From: Limnephilus marmoratus
Taxonomy: Eukaryota; Arthropoda; Insecta; Trichoptera; Limnephilidae
Assembly: GCA_917880885.1 (NCBI GenBank)
Contig: OU862910.1
Location: 11,296,710 to 11,360,709 of the forward strand
Reading direction: 5' to 3'
Length of the DNA stretch: 64,000 nt
Part shown: one piece after another, positions 35,055 to 49,800 of the stretch
How positions within the stretch are numbered: the stretch's first letter is position 1
Layout: every line of letters starts with the position of its first letter
The notes under the pieces: generated by a model
What the model was told of the DNA's origin: nothing
The model's input: only the letters and a program-made list of their open reading frames with translations
Database searches by the model: none
Program-made: the position numbers and the translations under genes

Positions 35055-38000
35055 ATGTCTTCAATGAAAAGTTCAAGTTCTTCTCCAGGAAGATCGCCAA
35101 AGTTTAATATTTTGAATCATGTGCGATATGAGCATCTCGTTGCGGGGATAAGTGGAGGTGTGACATCAACCTTGATTCTCCATCCGCTAGATCTTATAAA
35201 GATCCGTTTCGCAGGTTTGTATTTTTAGTTATATCTCGTGACTTACCCGCACGTGTCATTTGACGTATGTTCAAAATAAACTGCTCCACTATACAGTACG
35301 TCACACGAGTCATAAAGGTATATTTTATTTTCAGTAAATGATGGAAGAACCTCTTCAGCTCCTAAATACGATGGTCTTAAAAATGCCTTTACCACCATCT
35401 TCAAGAATGAAGGGATTCCAGGATTGTACCGAGGAGTGACACCTAATGTTTGGGGCTCAGGCTCTGCATGGGGATTCTACTTCTTGTTGTAAGTCTTTAT
35501 TTTCTGTGTACATATTTCGATCCATCGAATCACATTTAAAAGTGAATTGGTTTTATGTGATTTTTTGGCTATGGCATAATTTCTCATTTATTTCAATTGT
35601 AAGCTTAATTGATGCCAAGAAGTAATTCTATTTATATTTTGTTATAATGCAGTGTATACAGTGTTAACCTTCATAAAAAATGAACATAAACAAATAATTG
35701 ATTGAAGATTTAAATAAATATGAAATTTAATTCAATTATTAAAAACAGGGATCGACTGAAATGTTAACAAACTTAAGTTTGTTATAGCCTGCAATCTTCT
35801 TAAGAATGCTCTATGACCTGCTATGTTACGTGTTTGATTGAATCATTCTCACACTTTAAAAGTTCTGCTCATTAGTTTAAAAATATATCAGATCAGCGCT
35901 ATTAAAACCCCTCATAGATTTTAAAAATAAATAACTAGCTGTAGGGGTAGGCAGATAGAATGCCACACTCCTTATTTTATTTTGAAACTTATTTAATTCT
36001 TATTATCTCTAAAATATATTATACTTGTCTATTTTTCTGAGTTCTGTCATGCCATGATTTTTTCCTCTATATATTTATAAGAGTTTATAAGATTTTTTGC
36101 ACTGTATACTAAATTTTAATTTGAAGGCAATATTAGTGAAACTCAATTGAAAATCTGAAACAGAAAAATCAGAATAAGATACGGTCACATCTAGGAATCG
36201 AACCCAGGACCTTAGCCTACCAACTGAGCCAATGTGTTATTCGATTTGTTCATACTTAACTGTATCGTACTTCGACTAAGAACTACCAAAATTATCTTCA
36301 TTTTCATGCATATTTTTATTGGCTCTGCTATCTTTATGTATGATTGCAATATTCAACCCGAACTGAATGCTATGTAGATAATTTCATGGATAAATTTATC
36401 CATTTTTTTAATTTCGTTTGTGACATTCATTGACTTTTCAGCATGTCTAGGATGAATATTTGTTTTAAGTTTAACTTAATGGGTAAAACCACAAACTGCA
36501 AAATTTAATTAATGAAGACAATATTAGCGAAACTCAATCGAAAATCTGAAACAGAAAAATCAGATTAAGATACGGTCACATCTAGGCATCGAACCCAGGA
36601 CACATTAGCTCAGTTAGTAGAGCACCGCCCCGGCAAGGCTGAGAGGTCCTGGGTTCGACTCTTAGCTGTGAATGTATCTTATTCTGATTTTGTAAATATT
36701 CCACAAGCCGCCACACTTTTATTAGGCACAGGTTTTGGAAATTTCAACTAATTACACCAAGAAGCAACTACTAATGATTAGATAGATGGTAAAAAATGCA
36801 ATAAATTTAATTTTTATTCAGAGGAAAAAAATTCTCATATAAAACATCTCCTTTGCTGCCTTTTTTTAATATGAATTTGACATTTGCAAAGTTTTGTTTC
36901 AATCATTTAGATTGATCTGTTGACCTATAATCTATTTTGTGTACGTAAATAGTTGTTTCTTGTAGCAATTGTTGAAATGAAGTGTAATTTTCATAATCTG
37001 TGCTTAAAAGTGTGGCGACTTATGGAACATTTAATTCTGATCCTTCTGTATAAGATTTGCGATAGAGTTTCGCTAATATTGTCTTCATTAATATTACAGT
37101 TTGAGGTTTTACTCATTTAAGTTAAACTTTTAAAAATAAACATACTAAATATATCAAAAGTACTTTTACAATAAATTAGTTAATGATATTATTATATAAA
37201 TTTAATAAGCAGACAGCATTCTGCTGATGCGCTCATGTTTGATTTTGCAATAAGTTTAACAGTAATTAAGTTTTTTTTAAATTTAAAAATAAGTTATTGA
37301 AGAAGATAATAATAATAATCTAAACAAAAATATGAAAGAGAACAAGACACAGAAAACAGAAAAAAGACAATGGTCTCAACTGGGACTCGAACCCAGACCT
37401 CTCGTCTAACCGGGACGTACGCGTTAACCAATTTTGCTATTGCCACCTTCTGTCAAGTCGTCATAATAATCAATCTCATATTTCAAATTTTAGAATTAAC
37501 AATATTATCTTCAACTAATTATTTTCCATATTATGGGCAACTAAGTAAAAATAAGTTAATCCTTCTCTCCAGATAGAATCCAGTTGAGCTCTAAATTGGC
37601 TTATGTTTGTAGCATCGATGAAAGGTTGTGATGAGAAACGATGAGAAGTTTGTTCCATACTTTCACTACTCTACTTGCAAGGTTATATAATGTAATGTTG
37701 TATTAATATGTACATGAATGAAATAAATATGTACGTATGTGTTAATTATAATAATATTTGGATGACTTATATAGCGCTGCTTTTTGTGAAAAATCACCTC
37801 AAGGACACTGTACAAACTTATAATACATTTCTACAATCTTACTTCTAACTTCAAACTAGACAAACCACTATAACAACTTATGGCTAAAAATTGCATCCAC
37901 TGATACATCGATCACCGATACGAAACTATAAGTAGTACAATGATTTGACCAATGAACACGATGCTGCGTAAAAATACAGGCAGAAAATATACAGGAGCAT

Positions 38001-41000
38001 ACTTACCTGGGAGGTCACTAGAGATTAACACTGTTATTGTTTATTTAGAGAAATTTAGGTATACTTCGCACACAGAGGACATAATCGGGAACTATAATGT
38101 ATAGTATGTTCTTTATTGAGCGTATTTTGAAAACAAAAGGAAAATTTTATGATGGGCGGTGCAATAGTACAAAGATTTGATCAGATTATTTATCTTCCTA
38201 AATGTGATTCGTTCCTCAGTAAGAGAAAGGTTGATGTATAAGGATTCGAATAATGTTAATCCAATTGTTGATTGATAAGTCTGTCATTTGTTCCAGCTAC
38301 AACACCATAAAGACATGGATCCAGGGCGGCAATGCCAAGACGCCGCTTGGCCCCGGCATGCATATGCTGGCGGCAGCTGAGGCTGGCGTGCTGACACTGA
38401 TGATGACCAACCCCATCTGGGTTGTGAAGACCCGTCTCTGCCTGCAGTACTCAGGGGAGAACATCGCCGAGAACATGCGCTACCGGGGAATGGTGGATGG
38501 ACTCTCCAAGATCTACAAGAATGAGGGATTCAAGGGACTCTACAGGGTCAGTTTTTTTTTTAATTAAAATCATGATAAAAACCTCGGTTACGTGTTTCAG
38601 AAGTATCATTGATAAAACAATTTATAATTTGTGAAGCATTTAAAAAGTACCTTCAAATCTTTAACATATCTGTAAATAATTTGTAAAATTGTCTCTTGAC
38701 GAGTTTGTGCCAATCGTGCTCCAGAAACCTTTTTTTAAATGGCCGAACTTGCCGATGGTGCTCCAAGGACCCGTCCTAATACCATCAACTGGAAATTTTT
38801 GCAATGCGATTTTAACCTTTACGCTTTGAAAACTGTATAGAGGACAAAATCACGGTCGATTCTACTTTTTATTTCATGAATGTAGTCTCTATGACATCTC
38901 ACCAAATAAATTGTCTATAAATGTCAAAATTCAGTTTCGTAAAACGGCTTCGCAAAAATTAAAATATTTGAGTTTTCAAAGTAGTATAAGGTAATTTTTT
39001 CCTTTTGTTTTTCGGGTAGAGTATGAATTCAGGTTTATGTAGAAATAATAAAACCAGTTTATATATTTGTATAAATATTTTATTTTGACAGTTGTCTGCC
39101 AAATGGGATTTTTTTTAAAGATAAAAGTGAGCTATTCTGGAGAATCGTGTATATTTTATTTATAAGATATATTATCTGGTAAATAGAAAACAATTGAAAA
39201 AAAAAACATACTTTTTAGGCATGATTTTTGAGTAAAACTCTTCAAGATAATTTTCGCACGGCTCTTCGTATTTTCGTCCGTACTCGAGTGTATGCTCTAG
39301 ATTTTCTAATCCGGCTCTCCACAGGTTAAGCTACACACTAGGAATGTAATGTGTGGGGGTGGCCTATCTCACGATATCACTCGCCATACAATCCCATGCA
39401 GTTGTCACAAACGGGTATCTAATATGTAACATAATAATATTGTATGAGTCTGTGTGGCCACACCCACAAGTATTTATTTGATAATATATATTAGGGAACG
39501 TACCCATACTACGTGACCAACTTTTTGCAGTTTTTAACCCCCCCCCCACCCACCCCCCCGGTGACCAAAAACCTAAGCAACCCGCCGCTCATTTGTACCG
39601 AGCGTGACATTTTGAAGACCCCCCCCCCCTAAACGTGTCACGTAGTATGGGTACGTTCCCTTATGTGTAAGCTAGTCACAGATGAAAGATAGAACCTCAT
39701 AATGTATGTGGGCGTGGCCTATATACAGTTGTCACAGATGAATAAGATAATATATAATCTGCTAGCTGAGCGATATTTGTAATTTTTATTTATCAGATTA
39801 ATTATGGAGCTGCCCACAATCACGTAGCTGTCAGAGGTGACAGGTCCCATAAAAACAATTATTATTTTTTTTTTTTTCATTTACTAGATTCTTATATTTC
39901 TTGAAGAGATGAATCATTTAAATTTACTAAATTTAAAGTTAATGTTCCTTATACAAATAGAACCGCGTCATGTGCGCCTTGCAATTTTTACCGCATGCGG
40001 GTATTTAATATAGTACCTGGCTGTTATAGACTTAGAGGTCTTGTATTTTATCAGTAGGGAAAAATTGTTATGTAAAAACCCTACGAGGTGACAGGTCCCA
40101 TAAAAAAAATGATATTCCATGCGAACATATAATCTTATAGACCACCCAATGCATGATGTTATATGTCTCGTGTGTAATTAGCTTTCTGCTGTGATATTTT
40201 TTACGTAAACCTCAATACACAATTATTTACCAAGTGCATCAAATAAAATACCATTAAGATTTCAATTTACTAAATAATTTACTTATCTCATTTTAAAATT
40301 GCATTAACCCCTCAGGCATCGGGCCTTTTTTGTCAAAAGGTCAAAATATTTCCGCTTTGCAATAACATCCATATAAATGGAATAATTCTGAAAGCATCCG
40401 AAAACTAAAAACTGTTTTTGAAAGGTGATTCCCTTCACATATTTAAATGCGAAAGTTTTTCACTTTACGGCAGGGTTTTCCAACCAGTGGTCCGCAAGAG
40501 GCTAGAAGATGGTCCGCCGGTCAATAAGCGAGCCAGTGCGCGGGCGGTCCCTGGTCGAGAAGTCTGAATAAAAAAAAATCGGGACAATATTCAGTTTATC
40601 ATTATTGTACCTTGTAGTCAGTGGCCATTTTGGTATTCTGTTTCGCCCCACCTCATCCTACCCCGTTCTACCCCCTCCGTTGTGGTAAATATTCTGCTAG
40701 AACCCGTCCCACCCTATCCCATTACGTCCCTCCCGTTGTGCTATCCGCGCCCTTTCAGCGCCCTTGAGGTGATTTTCCACGAAAACGGCGCTATATAAAT
40801 TAGCCAATTATTATTATTATCCGTCCCGGGTGCCACCCATGCTAGCCTACGCCACTGACCACAACTGACTAAACGTGGTTATCCTACCCCCCCCATTAAA
40901 GTTGACAAACACAAATTTTGACTTCATAAAAAATTGGTCCGGGGTGGGGGGTGGCTAGAGAATTGTAGCCTTTGGGGTGAAACTCAGTTGGGTGGCACCC

Positions 41001-43814
41001 GGGGCGCCACTGCTTGTGGTCCCTGTCGAAAAAATAAGTCGTCCCGGGTCAGAAAAAGGTTGGAAACCACTGCTTTACGGCAACAATTGCCAACTATTTT
41101 TGTTACTTTCGTTGGCTAGAAAAAGGACATTAACTGACATTTCTGACATTAACTCTACATGAAGTGCATAATTCCTTTTATTATGTACTCACAGTAGTTA
41201 TTATTATTATAGTATGTGTCTACCAATCAATTCAATCGACATTCTTTGATAAACTTACACAAGTTACAGAAATGCATATAAATTGAATTCCTCGCATTTC
41301 TTACTAGTTTAATCATCTTTGAACTTATATCTTTTAAATGACCTCTGAAGATAAATAAAATGTTATTTTTTAGGGATTTGTTCCCGGCATGTTTGGAGTC
41401 TCCCACGGAGCATTGCAGTTCATGACCTACGAAGAAATGAAAAACAAATACAATCAATACAGATCGTTGCCCATTGACACAAAGCTGGTGAGTTCATAAC
41501 ATATATTATTTTAATTTGTGAATGTGATTTATTTTTATTAAATTAAAATGATGCCACCAAGTGAATTTGTGGTTATTGAAGAAATCATACATTATTTATA
41601 AATGTATTTTGATTTCAATAGTGATAATGGCTATGTATGTATATCTTTTGTTTATGTTCTTCCGTAATTATAGCAAATTCTTGTATTCTCTTTATTCTTA
41701 CCTCCAACCAAACTCAATCTTTCACCAATCCTTCCGTTCTCCTACTGTTTTTCTCTCCCATTATTCTATTTTTTTACACCAATTTCTTTGCATTTCTTCT
41801 ACGTATTATTATTTATTTACGGTACAAATACCTTCAAATACAGAATTAAAAAAAAAAATTACATAAAAAATTGATTACAAAGCACTTATACAGTGTAAAC
41901 ATATGATTTAAGTCAACTAAAATGTATAATTTTGGAAACGAATTGTAAATTAATAATTGTTTTAAAAAAAAATTGTGAAATACTTTTTTGTAAGTTCTTT
42001 CAGTGCTATTGAAAATATCAGCTGCTTTTTTCTTTTTTTTTACATGAGCTCCACACAGAAGGCCCTGAGGAAAATAATTTCCCTCAGGGCCTATGTCATC
42101 TTTGGGGATGCTGTGTGGGGTTTTTTTTTTTTAGAAAAGAAAGGACACGGGAGTTCTGGGAAGGAAAAAGGTTTAAGGGGTGGGTAGGAATCTGGGGTTC
42201 AGTGTGTCCTGGTCATCCACCTCCAAGACCTAGACAAACCTCACCCCATGAACCCGGGCAACCACTTGGGGTGACCTATGGCAGAGGTGTTAGGTGGCGG
42301 TACCCATTCCCGCCTCCCAAATTGAATTGATTCTCTTACCTAAGCCAAGTACGCGTGCTATAAGGAAGTACATAAATGAATTGGTATTGTCATGATTGTT
42401 GCAATGAAAGATATTTTTAGTTTGTGTGACTCTATTAGGAATATGAAATGAAGTCAATTGCAATAATGCCGGGCTATTAGTAAGTGAATGAACAATTTTA
42501 AAAATAAAAATAACATCAGATACTAGTATAATACAGTTAACCAGTGAACTATGTGTATAAAAGAATTTGAGGAAAATCAATAAATAAAATTCCTTTCACG
42601 TTTTTAGCATGATGAATTGATATACAAAATATCCTATTATTATTTCTTGTATTAACTTTTCTGAAATAAGCAAAATTCCCGCTAATTGTGCATTACCATG
42701 TGTGTATTTTGTTATCAGAGTAGTGAACTATCAGTATGATCAACAGACATAATAAGCCAACAAGGATTTAGATTACAGTATGTAAATCCAAAATACATAC
42801 ACCATTCTCCTCTGAGAGTAAATCATAATCTCCTTATCTCCCTGCCATCTGTGCACTCATGTAGCCCCGGTACTCGGTACACACACCCCTTGAAGGTAAA
42901 TTTAGATTAGCCAAACTATTTAATTACTTCTTTCGGCTTATTTCAATATTGACTCTATGGTTACAACATACATAAAAACATGAAGCACTTTTAATATTCA
43001 TCATACATTTTTTTTCATTTGACGTCAAGGATATTCTTGTTTTAATTTGTTTAGATCAAAGGCTATCATAATTTTTTTTACATGTTATTTCATTTATGAT
43101 TTAATTATTCTAATATTTATACAAAATTCTAAATGATTTGCAATTCTTTATCTCAATTAATTGATTATTATCAATATAGATTCGAGGAAATTTAACATAT
43201 CGTTATTTTCGCATGATGAAACTGTGTACGATTTTGCTGGGAACAAACACAAGCAAAGATATTGTTAATTAATACTACTGCACACCTTAAAAAATCAACT
43301 AAATAAACGAATCCGCCGACGGTCGGGCGATCATCATAGCACATCTCTTGTATTTCAATATCTTTGAACACAAGTCATATGACTTTTTTTACTGCCTCTT
43401 CAAATAATAATTGACCATCTCTGTTATTTAATAAATAAAATATTTTCATTTTTGAGTTCATGTACGTACTTACTTTAATTTATGTTATCCAACAATAAAC
43501 ACAACCCGGCAGGAGAGTAAAACTACAAAACCGTGTGTCCACTTGTTTTGCAGAGCACGGGCGAGTATCTGACTTTTGCAGCCGTGTCCAAGCTGATCGC
43601 CGCAGCGGCCACTTACCCGTACCAGGTGGTGCGAGCTCGCCTGCAGGACCATCACCACAATTACTCCGGCGCCTGGCACTGTGTCACCGACACTTGGAGG
43701 TATGAACGCCTGCGAGGCTTTTACAAGGGCCTCGCACCCTACCTGCTTCACGTCACGCCTAACATTTGCCTCGTCATGCTCATTTGGGAGAAGTTCACCA
43801 ATCAGGGTGATTGA
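35055..43814 (+). CDS. SLC25A32: mitochondrial folate/FAD-type carrier, proximal 3' end form (5 exons)
   Basis: An inner-membrane carrier of the SLC25 family; vertebrate SLC25A32 moves folate and/or FAD into the matrix. Exons: 35055-35214, 35335-35488, 38297-38546, 41374-41487 and 43554-43814, giving 939 nt and 312 residues (human 315). The three repeats show [16 protein letters not shown] and PYQVVRAR at the usual signature positions; the Trp in repeat 2 is typical of this folate/FAD/pyrimidine branch. Other marks are '[21 protein letters not shown]' split by intron 2, and '[14 protein letters not shown]'. In this form exon 5 reads through an internal donor (gtatga at 43700) and ends [19 protein letters not shown] and onward to WEKFTNQGD. 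This end is less like the family than the distal form. Two AATAAA signals (43899, 44020) follow the stop. Confidence 0.93.
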
Positions 43815-46800
43815 ATCGCACTAATTTACCTTCTTTGGGAGATGTTCACTAACTAAATTCTTGAATCGTGTAAATTTATCTTAAAGATATGTTCACCAAA
43901 TAAATTACTGATAAGTGTAACTTTACCTTTGTAAGATGTTCACCAAACAAATTATTGAACCACGAATAATTTTATGATTTTCCTGAGAGACCCGCCTAAT
44001 GATTGAGCAGCCTAAACATAATAAAGTAATTTTTGCGGATGTTCTCCTGCCAAATTATTGAGCCGCGTATGTTATAGTGAATCTGGGAGACGTCCACCAA
44101 CCAAATGATTTAGGCTCATCGTAGGCATTATATATTATTTATCTGAGACATATTCACAAATAAAATTTTATAGTTACATACATCACAATTTATCAAGGAA
44201 ATGTTCACCAAGTGCCAGTAATTGTGCCTCCTAAATGCAGTGATTATTTCATTTTTTTTTGTTGTATTTTACGAGATGTTCACCAATCAAAGTGGGACAT
44301 TTTAGAGAGAACTTTACCAAAGTGACTGAGCCGCATTCGTCAATGTCTTCTTTATGACTTTCATGTTTGTGTGCTGTTTAAACTATGATTTCCATTATTT
44401 ATCTGTGTTTTTAATGCCTGGAGAATTCAAATGAGGTTTATAAAGCAGTGTTGATAATAAGAGACAAAAGTCAGCCCAGAGAGGAGGCTTTCAGTTTGAA
44501 TCTCGGATAAGTCTTCAATAGTCTTCTATTTTGCAATATATATCTTTCTGAGGTATTATTTTATATGGGCTAAAAATTTCAAAACAAATCCCATTTGTAC
44601 CAGGCTTTCGTAGATTTATTCTGAGTGCTATTTATCCCCTTAACCACCGGAGCGACAGCACAATTTAAAATCTTTTTTCTCTGATTGCTCAAGATTTTTT
44701 GGTGACAATTTTGGATATTTTCCGCCCACATTAAAAAAATCATACCTCTGAATTTTAATACGGAGACATACAAGCTGATTAAAGTTCTGTACAGCCAATG
44801 AATTCACCTATCTTTTGTTGATTATCACATATTCATAGGATTTATGAAAAAAATATAACAAAATCGTAAATTTCTACTTAATTACTTACAAAAGGGAAAA
44901 TTTGCCAAAATTTGGCAGCATAGCAATCTGAGGTATTTTAATTAGTGCCGTATTGTGGCAAAAAGTGCTCCAGTGGTTAGTAAGTATTGTGTTTTATGTG
45001 TGTTGAAATTTGTGATCAAGAATGTTTCCTTGACCCCTCTGATAAGATCTCAGTTAGTGGTCCCGATGTTAATTTATAATAATATTCAGAGGTATCGAGG
45101 AATCCATTCATTCATATTCTAATTATTTGTTTTCTTCTCACAAAGAACTGTAATCTTATGTAAGGATACATTATGACGATCTTGTATTTTCTTATCTCCT
45201 TATTAAATTTTAAACAATGTTTTAGGAGATAAATCTTATGTGTTGCATGTGTTTGCTTTCTGAACACCACACGTAAATAATATTTCTGGGTACTTTTGAT
45301 ATGAGCGGGAATTATCAATAATTTTGTAGACAATATTTTTAGAGCAATGTTTCTGATGTTAATGAACTTTTCATAGCTTTTTAGTATTGACAATTTAATT
45401 TTTCATTGAATATTGGCCATTGTATCCAATTTTCTCATTGAAATAGACTGTGCCAAAAAGTCACTCTGTTGTTTTCATCATTCATTTGTCTGTTGCATAA
45501 AAAATATTTGCTTTAAACCGCTTGAATCTAAGAGCGAAAAAGTATTCCTAACATTATGTTTAGTGGATTTTAATTAATAAGTAGACGAAAGATTATTTAT
45601 TTATTTATTCTCGTTAATCAGATTTTTTAAAAAATAAAAGCTGACGTCCCGGGGATCGGTAACGAACCTTGCTGTAAGACCGTGCACAAAAAAGGTAAAT
45701 TCGCTAAAGTAAGGTAACCGTTTGCAGCGCAGTCCATTGTGGGACTTTTCTGCGCAGGGTCTTACAGCACTCAGTTGGGTTTATGTCGATTCATTACTGA
45801 CCCTTGGGACGACAGGTTAAGTATGAAGCAGATTTGTCATTTCACTGCTTTACAAATTTGTGTATGATTATTAACATATAACTTAGTATGATAATATTAC
45901 AGCCGTAACTTGTTGTTAGCTGAGTGTGTAGTGGGGTCTTATCTGGCCCCAATTAACAAATATTTGCAAATTATCTTCACAAAACTTGATTTAGTCACAA
46001 AATCGTTACTTTGTTTTATAATCACTTAAATTGACTTTACTTGCAAAAGTTCCTGACTTTAATAGTGTGATGTAATTTGATTGTCCCAGGACCCTTGCAT
46101 TACGTCGCTGGGAGTGTAATACCACCAACGTGAAATTTTTTAAATTTTAAATGAGAGTGAAAAAACACTTTTTTAACATGTTGAAAGCCAGAGCAGAAAA
46201 TACGTGTAACTGCGTAAAAATTACCTTAAAGTTTTGCTCAAATATCATAATAAAAACTATGATTTATATTTTTTGCAATTGTTTTTTGTTTGCCGGCTAA
46301 TATGCTTTATTATTCATATATATTTTAAGTTTATATCATAAGACATTTTCTCAGAAGAGTTAACATTGTCTAAAAAAAAATATTACAGGAATACCTACAT
46401 GAACTGGTTTTATTATTTCAACATAAACCTGAATAAATACCCTTCACAAAAAAATAATCAAAAGGATTTTTCTAAGGAAAATTTAAATCCTAATATTTTT
46501 TTTGGAACGGCTGCATTCATAAAATGAAAATTAGAATCTACACTGTTATTAGCGCAAGCGATTCTAATTTTGTTCTCTATTAAAATCACATTGCAAAAAA
46601 TTTCAGCACGGATAATAATTAGAACGGTCCCCGGTAACCTATCGGCAATTTCAGTCATATTAAAAAAATCCAGCGATGAGTGAAAGGTGTTTTGACTCCA
46701 TTTCTTTTATTCAACATTAATAATCATAGTATCAATAAATATTATTTTGTGGTCCACCTTCATTTTTCCTGTTTCAAAGCTGTTTTTTCACTTTCCTGTA

Positions 46801-49800
46801 AAATATTATTTTTTTGGGGGTATTATGCACCCAGCAATGTAATGCAACGGTGATGGAACAATCAACGAAGGGTATTGATTATTGGAAGTTAGCAAAGCAT
46901 TGCTATTAGCCTGTGCTAATGACTAATGACGTATATGACTCTAATCAGTTACTCAACATCTATTCTAAAAGATAACAAGTTGGTACACTTTTGCTTTAAA
47001 TGTTATAGGATTGAACACATTTACTTAATCATCCATTATTATATTTGTAATCTATTCTAATAATATAATCTCATACACTGTTATGTACTGCTTTATACAT
47101 CAATATATTAATATCTTATCAGTCATTGAATAGTATAATGGTTTGATAATGTTGATGTACACATATATTATTTCTTTATTTATGTAACATAAAAATAAAA
47201 GGAATGTTATCTAATGGATACTAATTTCCTGTACATCTGGAATGGCCATTGGACCATCATCCGTGCATTTATCCAAAAGCAATGGCCAGTAGTTGTGTAG
47301 ATCTAGAGGTGGAAGTGAAGATCGGGGGTACTGATATCCAGGGCCGGATTAACCATGTCGGGGCCCCTAGGCAATGCACGTCTCGGGGCCCCTTACAAGG
47401 CTTTTGGAGGGGGGGGGGGGGGGGGGGGGGTAAAGTTTTAAAACTTTTTTCTGAATGTAAAACATGTCAGTACCTATATTGAGTATTGTGTCAAAATTTC
47501 AAGTAAATCGGAGCAAAACTAACGAAGGAACGGCGTTTCAAGCGACCGGCCCTCATGCTCGGTTCAAGTATATTTCGAGTATAAAAAATTTTAAATCGGT
47601 TTTCTCGCAAACAACATTTCTGAAGTTTGTGAACATCATCAAAATCTTGACTTGACTTGAGCGATGCTTTTGAAATTTTGTACACTATTTCTACACATAA
47701 ATCAGGTAGTCAGAGGTAGTTTTTTTACCATTTTATAATAACGAATTCACCGAATTTTTTTTAGCAATAATCGCGTTTTTCACTTCAAAATGCTGGCAAA
47801 AATCGAAAAAAAACTCCCTCTGACTACCTAGGAAAACATATTACCTTTTAAACGCATTTCGATTTTTTGTTGCAAATGATCCAAGGACGAGTTATGATGT
47901 TCATATTACTAATTGAAGCAAGTCATTTTTTCTCGGGACGCGGGGCCCCTAGCCGATGCGGGGCCCCTAGGCAGTTGCCTACTCTGCCTTAGGGATAATC
48001 CGGTACTGCTGATATCGCCATGTTTATTGATCTTGGGACCCTCCACAGATGAAGATGATATCCTCCGACCTTTGAGCCACCATAAAATAGGAAATTAAAG
48101 CCTTCCATCTTTAAGTAGGATAAGGGTTTGGGTAGCTGAAGAGGTTCTTGATATTTGGCCCCCCCCCGTGTGTAATTTGCTTACAACGAAAGAGTCGAGG
48201 AGACCTCACACACCAATAAAGAACAACCTCATTTCACGTATTCCATAGGACTTAATATTATAGTTGGTATTGTTTGTTGGCGGAGCTGATGTCAAGCACA
48301 ACAGCACAAGACATGTTGTGATTGTGGAATACAGTTGCTGAAACTCTGTGATTTCTGTACACTAACACTATAATATGGTACATAATAATAAAAGCTATTT
48401 AACTCTTTAGTTAAAGGTGCTCACAACGAGACAATGATTTTACTAACCTATTATTGGTTTTAAGAAATAAAATAAATATTTATAAAAACTATGTTTGATT
48501 TTAAAAGAGAACCCTTTGTTTTGAATTTCCTTGGCAAATTGTTCATATTATGACTACGTAAAGTGATGAAAATTTGGAAATGCAAAATATTTCCACAATG
48601 TTAAGCCTCGATGACATTGAGTGAGTTTACAAGCTACTATCTGGGAAATTCACTATCTGTTAGTAAACTCGTCCAGTATAATCGTATTAATATCTAACTA
48701 GCAGATTGTGGACAATCTACGAAAAAAGTTGAAAGGTGGTAAAATTTACACGCTCAAGATGGCGGCGTACCAACAGCTGATTTCGTAATTGTCATAACAG
48801 TTCGCGCGGGAGCCGTTATTCTCGCTACTGGCTAGCGTGTAGCGCTAGCGGCGACCTCAAATTTTTTACAAAATGTCGACCGAATTGTTTTGCGCTGGAG
48901 TCATTATTTTAGCTGCTACTGTCGCTACTGAGCGAGTAGACAATCTCACTCGCTGTCCGCCGATTCACCCGCTTTTAAACTTACCGGCTAGTAGCTTGTA
49001 AACTCGCTCAATGTAATCGAGGTTTAATGTACGTTCTTTATCCAACTTGATATATTTATATTATTACAAAGTTCCTAAACCATCTTCATTGTAAAATGGC
49101 ATCTAATTTATAATAAAAAATATCTAGTACCTTATAAAAAAATCATCATTCTTAAGATTCGATGTAATTAAGTACCTAACTTTTTCTTATTTTTGTGTCT
49201 ATGATGAATATGTATTTGTTTTTCTTCTATCAGCTGGATCTGCTATGAAGTAAACAATATTTAGTTTTACGATTGAGCTTTGAAAGTTGTTTTGTATTTT
49301 TTAAGTATTAACATGAATTCATCTTCAGATAATAATTAGTTGGCATAGAGTTACAATCTCAAATTCAACATATATGTCTTACTATTAATATCTCGTTCCC
49401 TCTAAAAGAATTCATGATTTAATCAAACATTTCTTTTGTAAAAGTGATGATTGACAAATCCTTTTGTATCACATTCAGTTATGTGTAAACTAACGACACC
49501 TATAAAATGATTTTATGTTTTATTTAGCTTCTTTGTACACTTTGTGGTTTACATAATTATGCAATGTTGAATGAATCTTAAAAAATAATAATGCATAATA
49601 TATGGCCGGTTGTTGATACACAATTTGTTAATAAGCTTAGTTTAATAATAAAAATATTTTTTTTTATATATTAAGTAATTTAGCATAAATAAGAAGAAAA
49701 TAATTGCTTGGTTTATAAATAAGTATTTTGTGTTTAATGTGTAAAATGATGATTTTCACTTACTCATATAATAAATTGAAGAAAGTATATAATATGACAT

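Noticed and set aside
41561..41866. Hydrophobic open frame suggesting a membrane protein
   Set aside because: It lies in a T-rich intron; hydrophobicity follows from base composition, and there is no homology, splice or start support.
43554..43814. Treating the proximal SLC25A32 stop as a simple pseudogene end
   Set aside because: The continuation is open and homologous to the carrier segment for nearly its full length, so I kept it as an alternative end.
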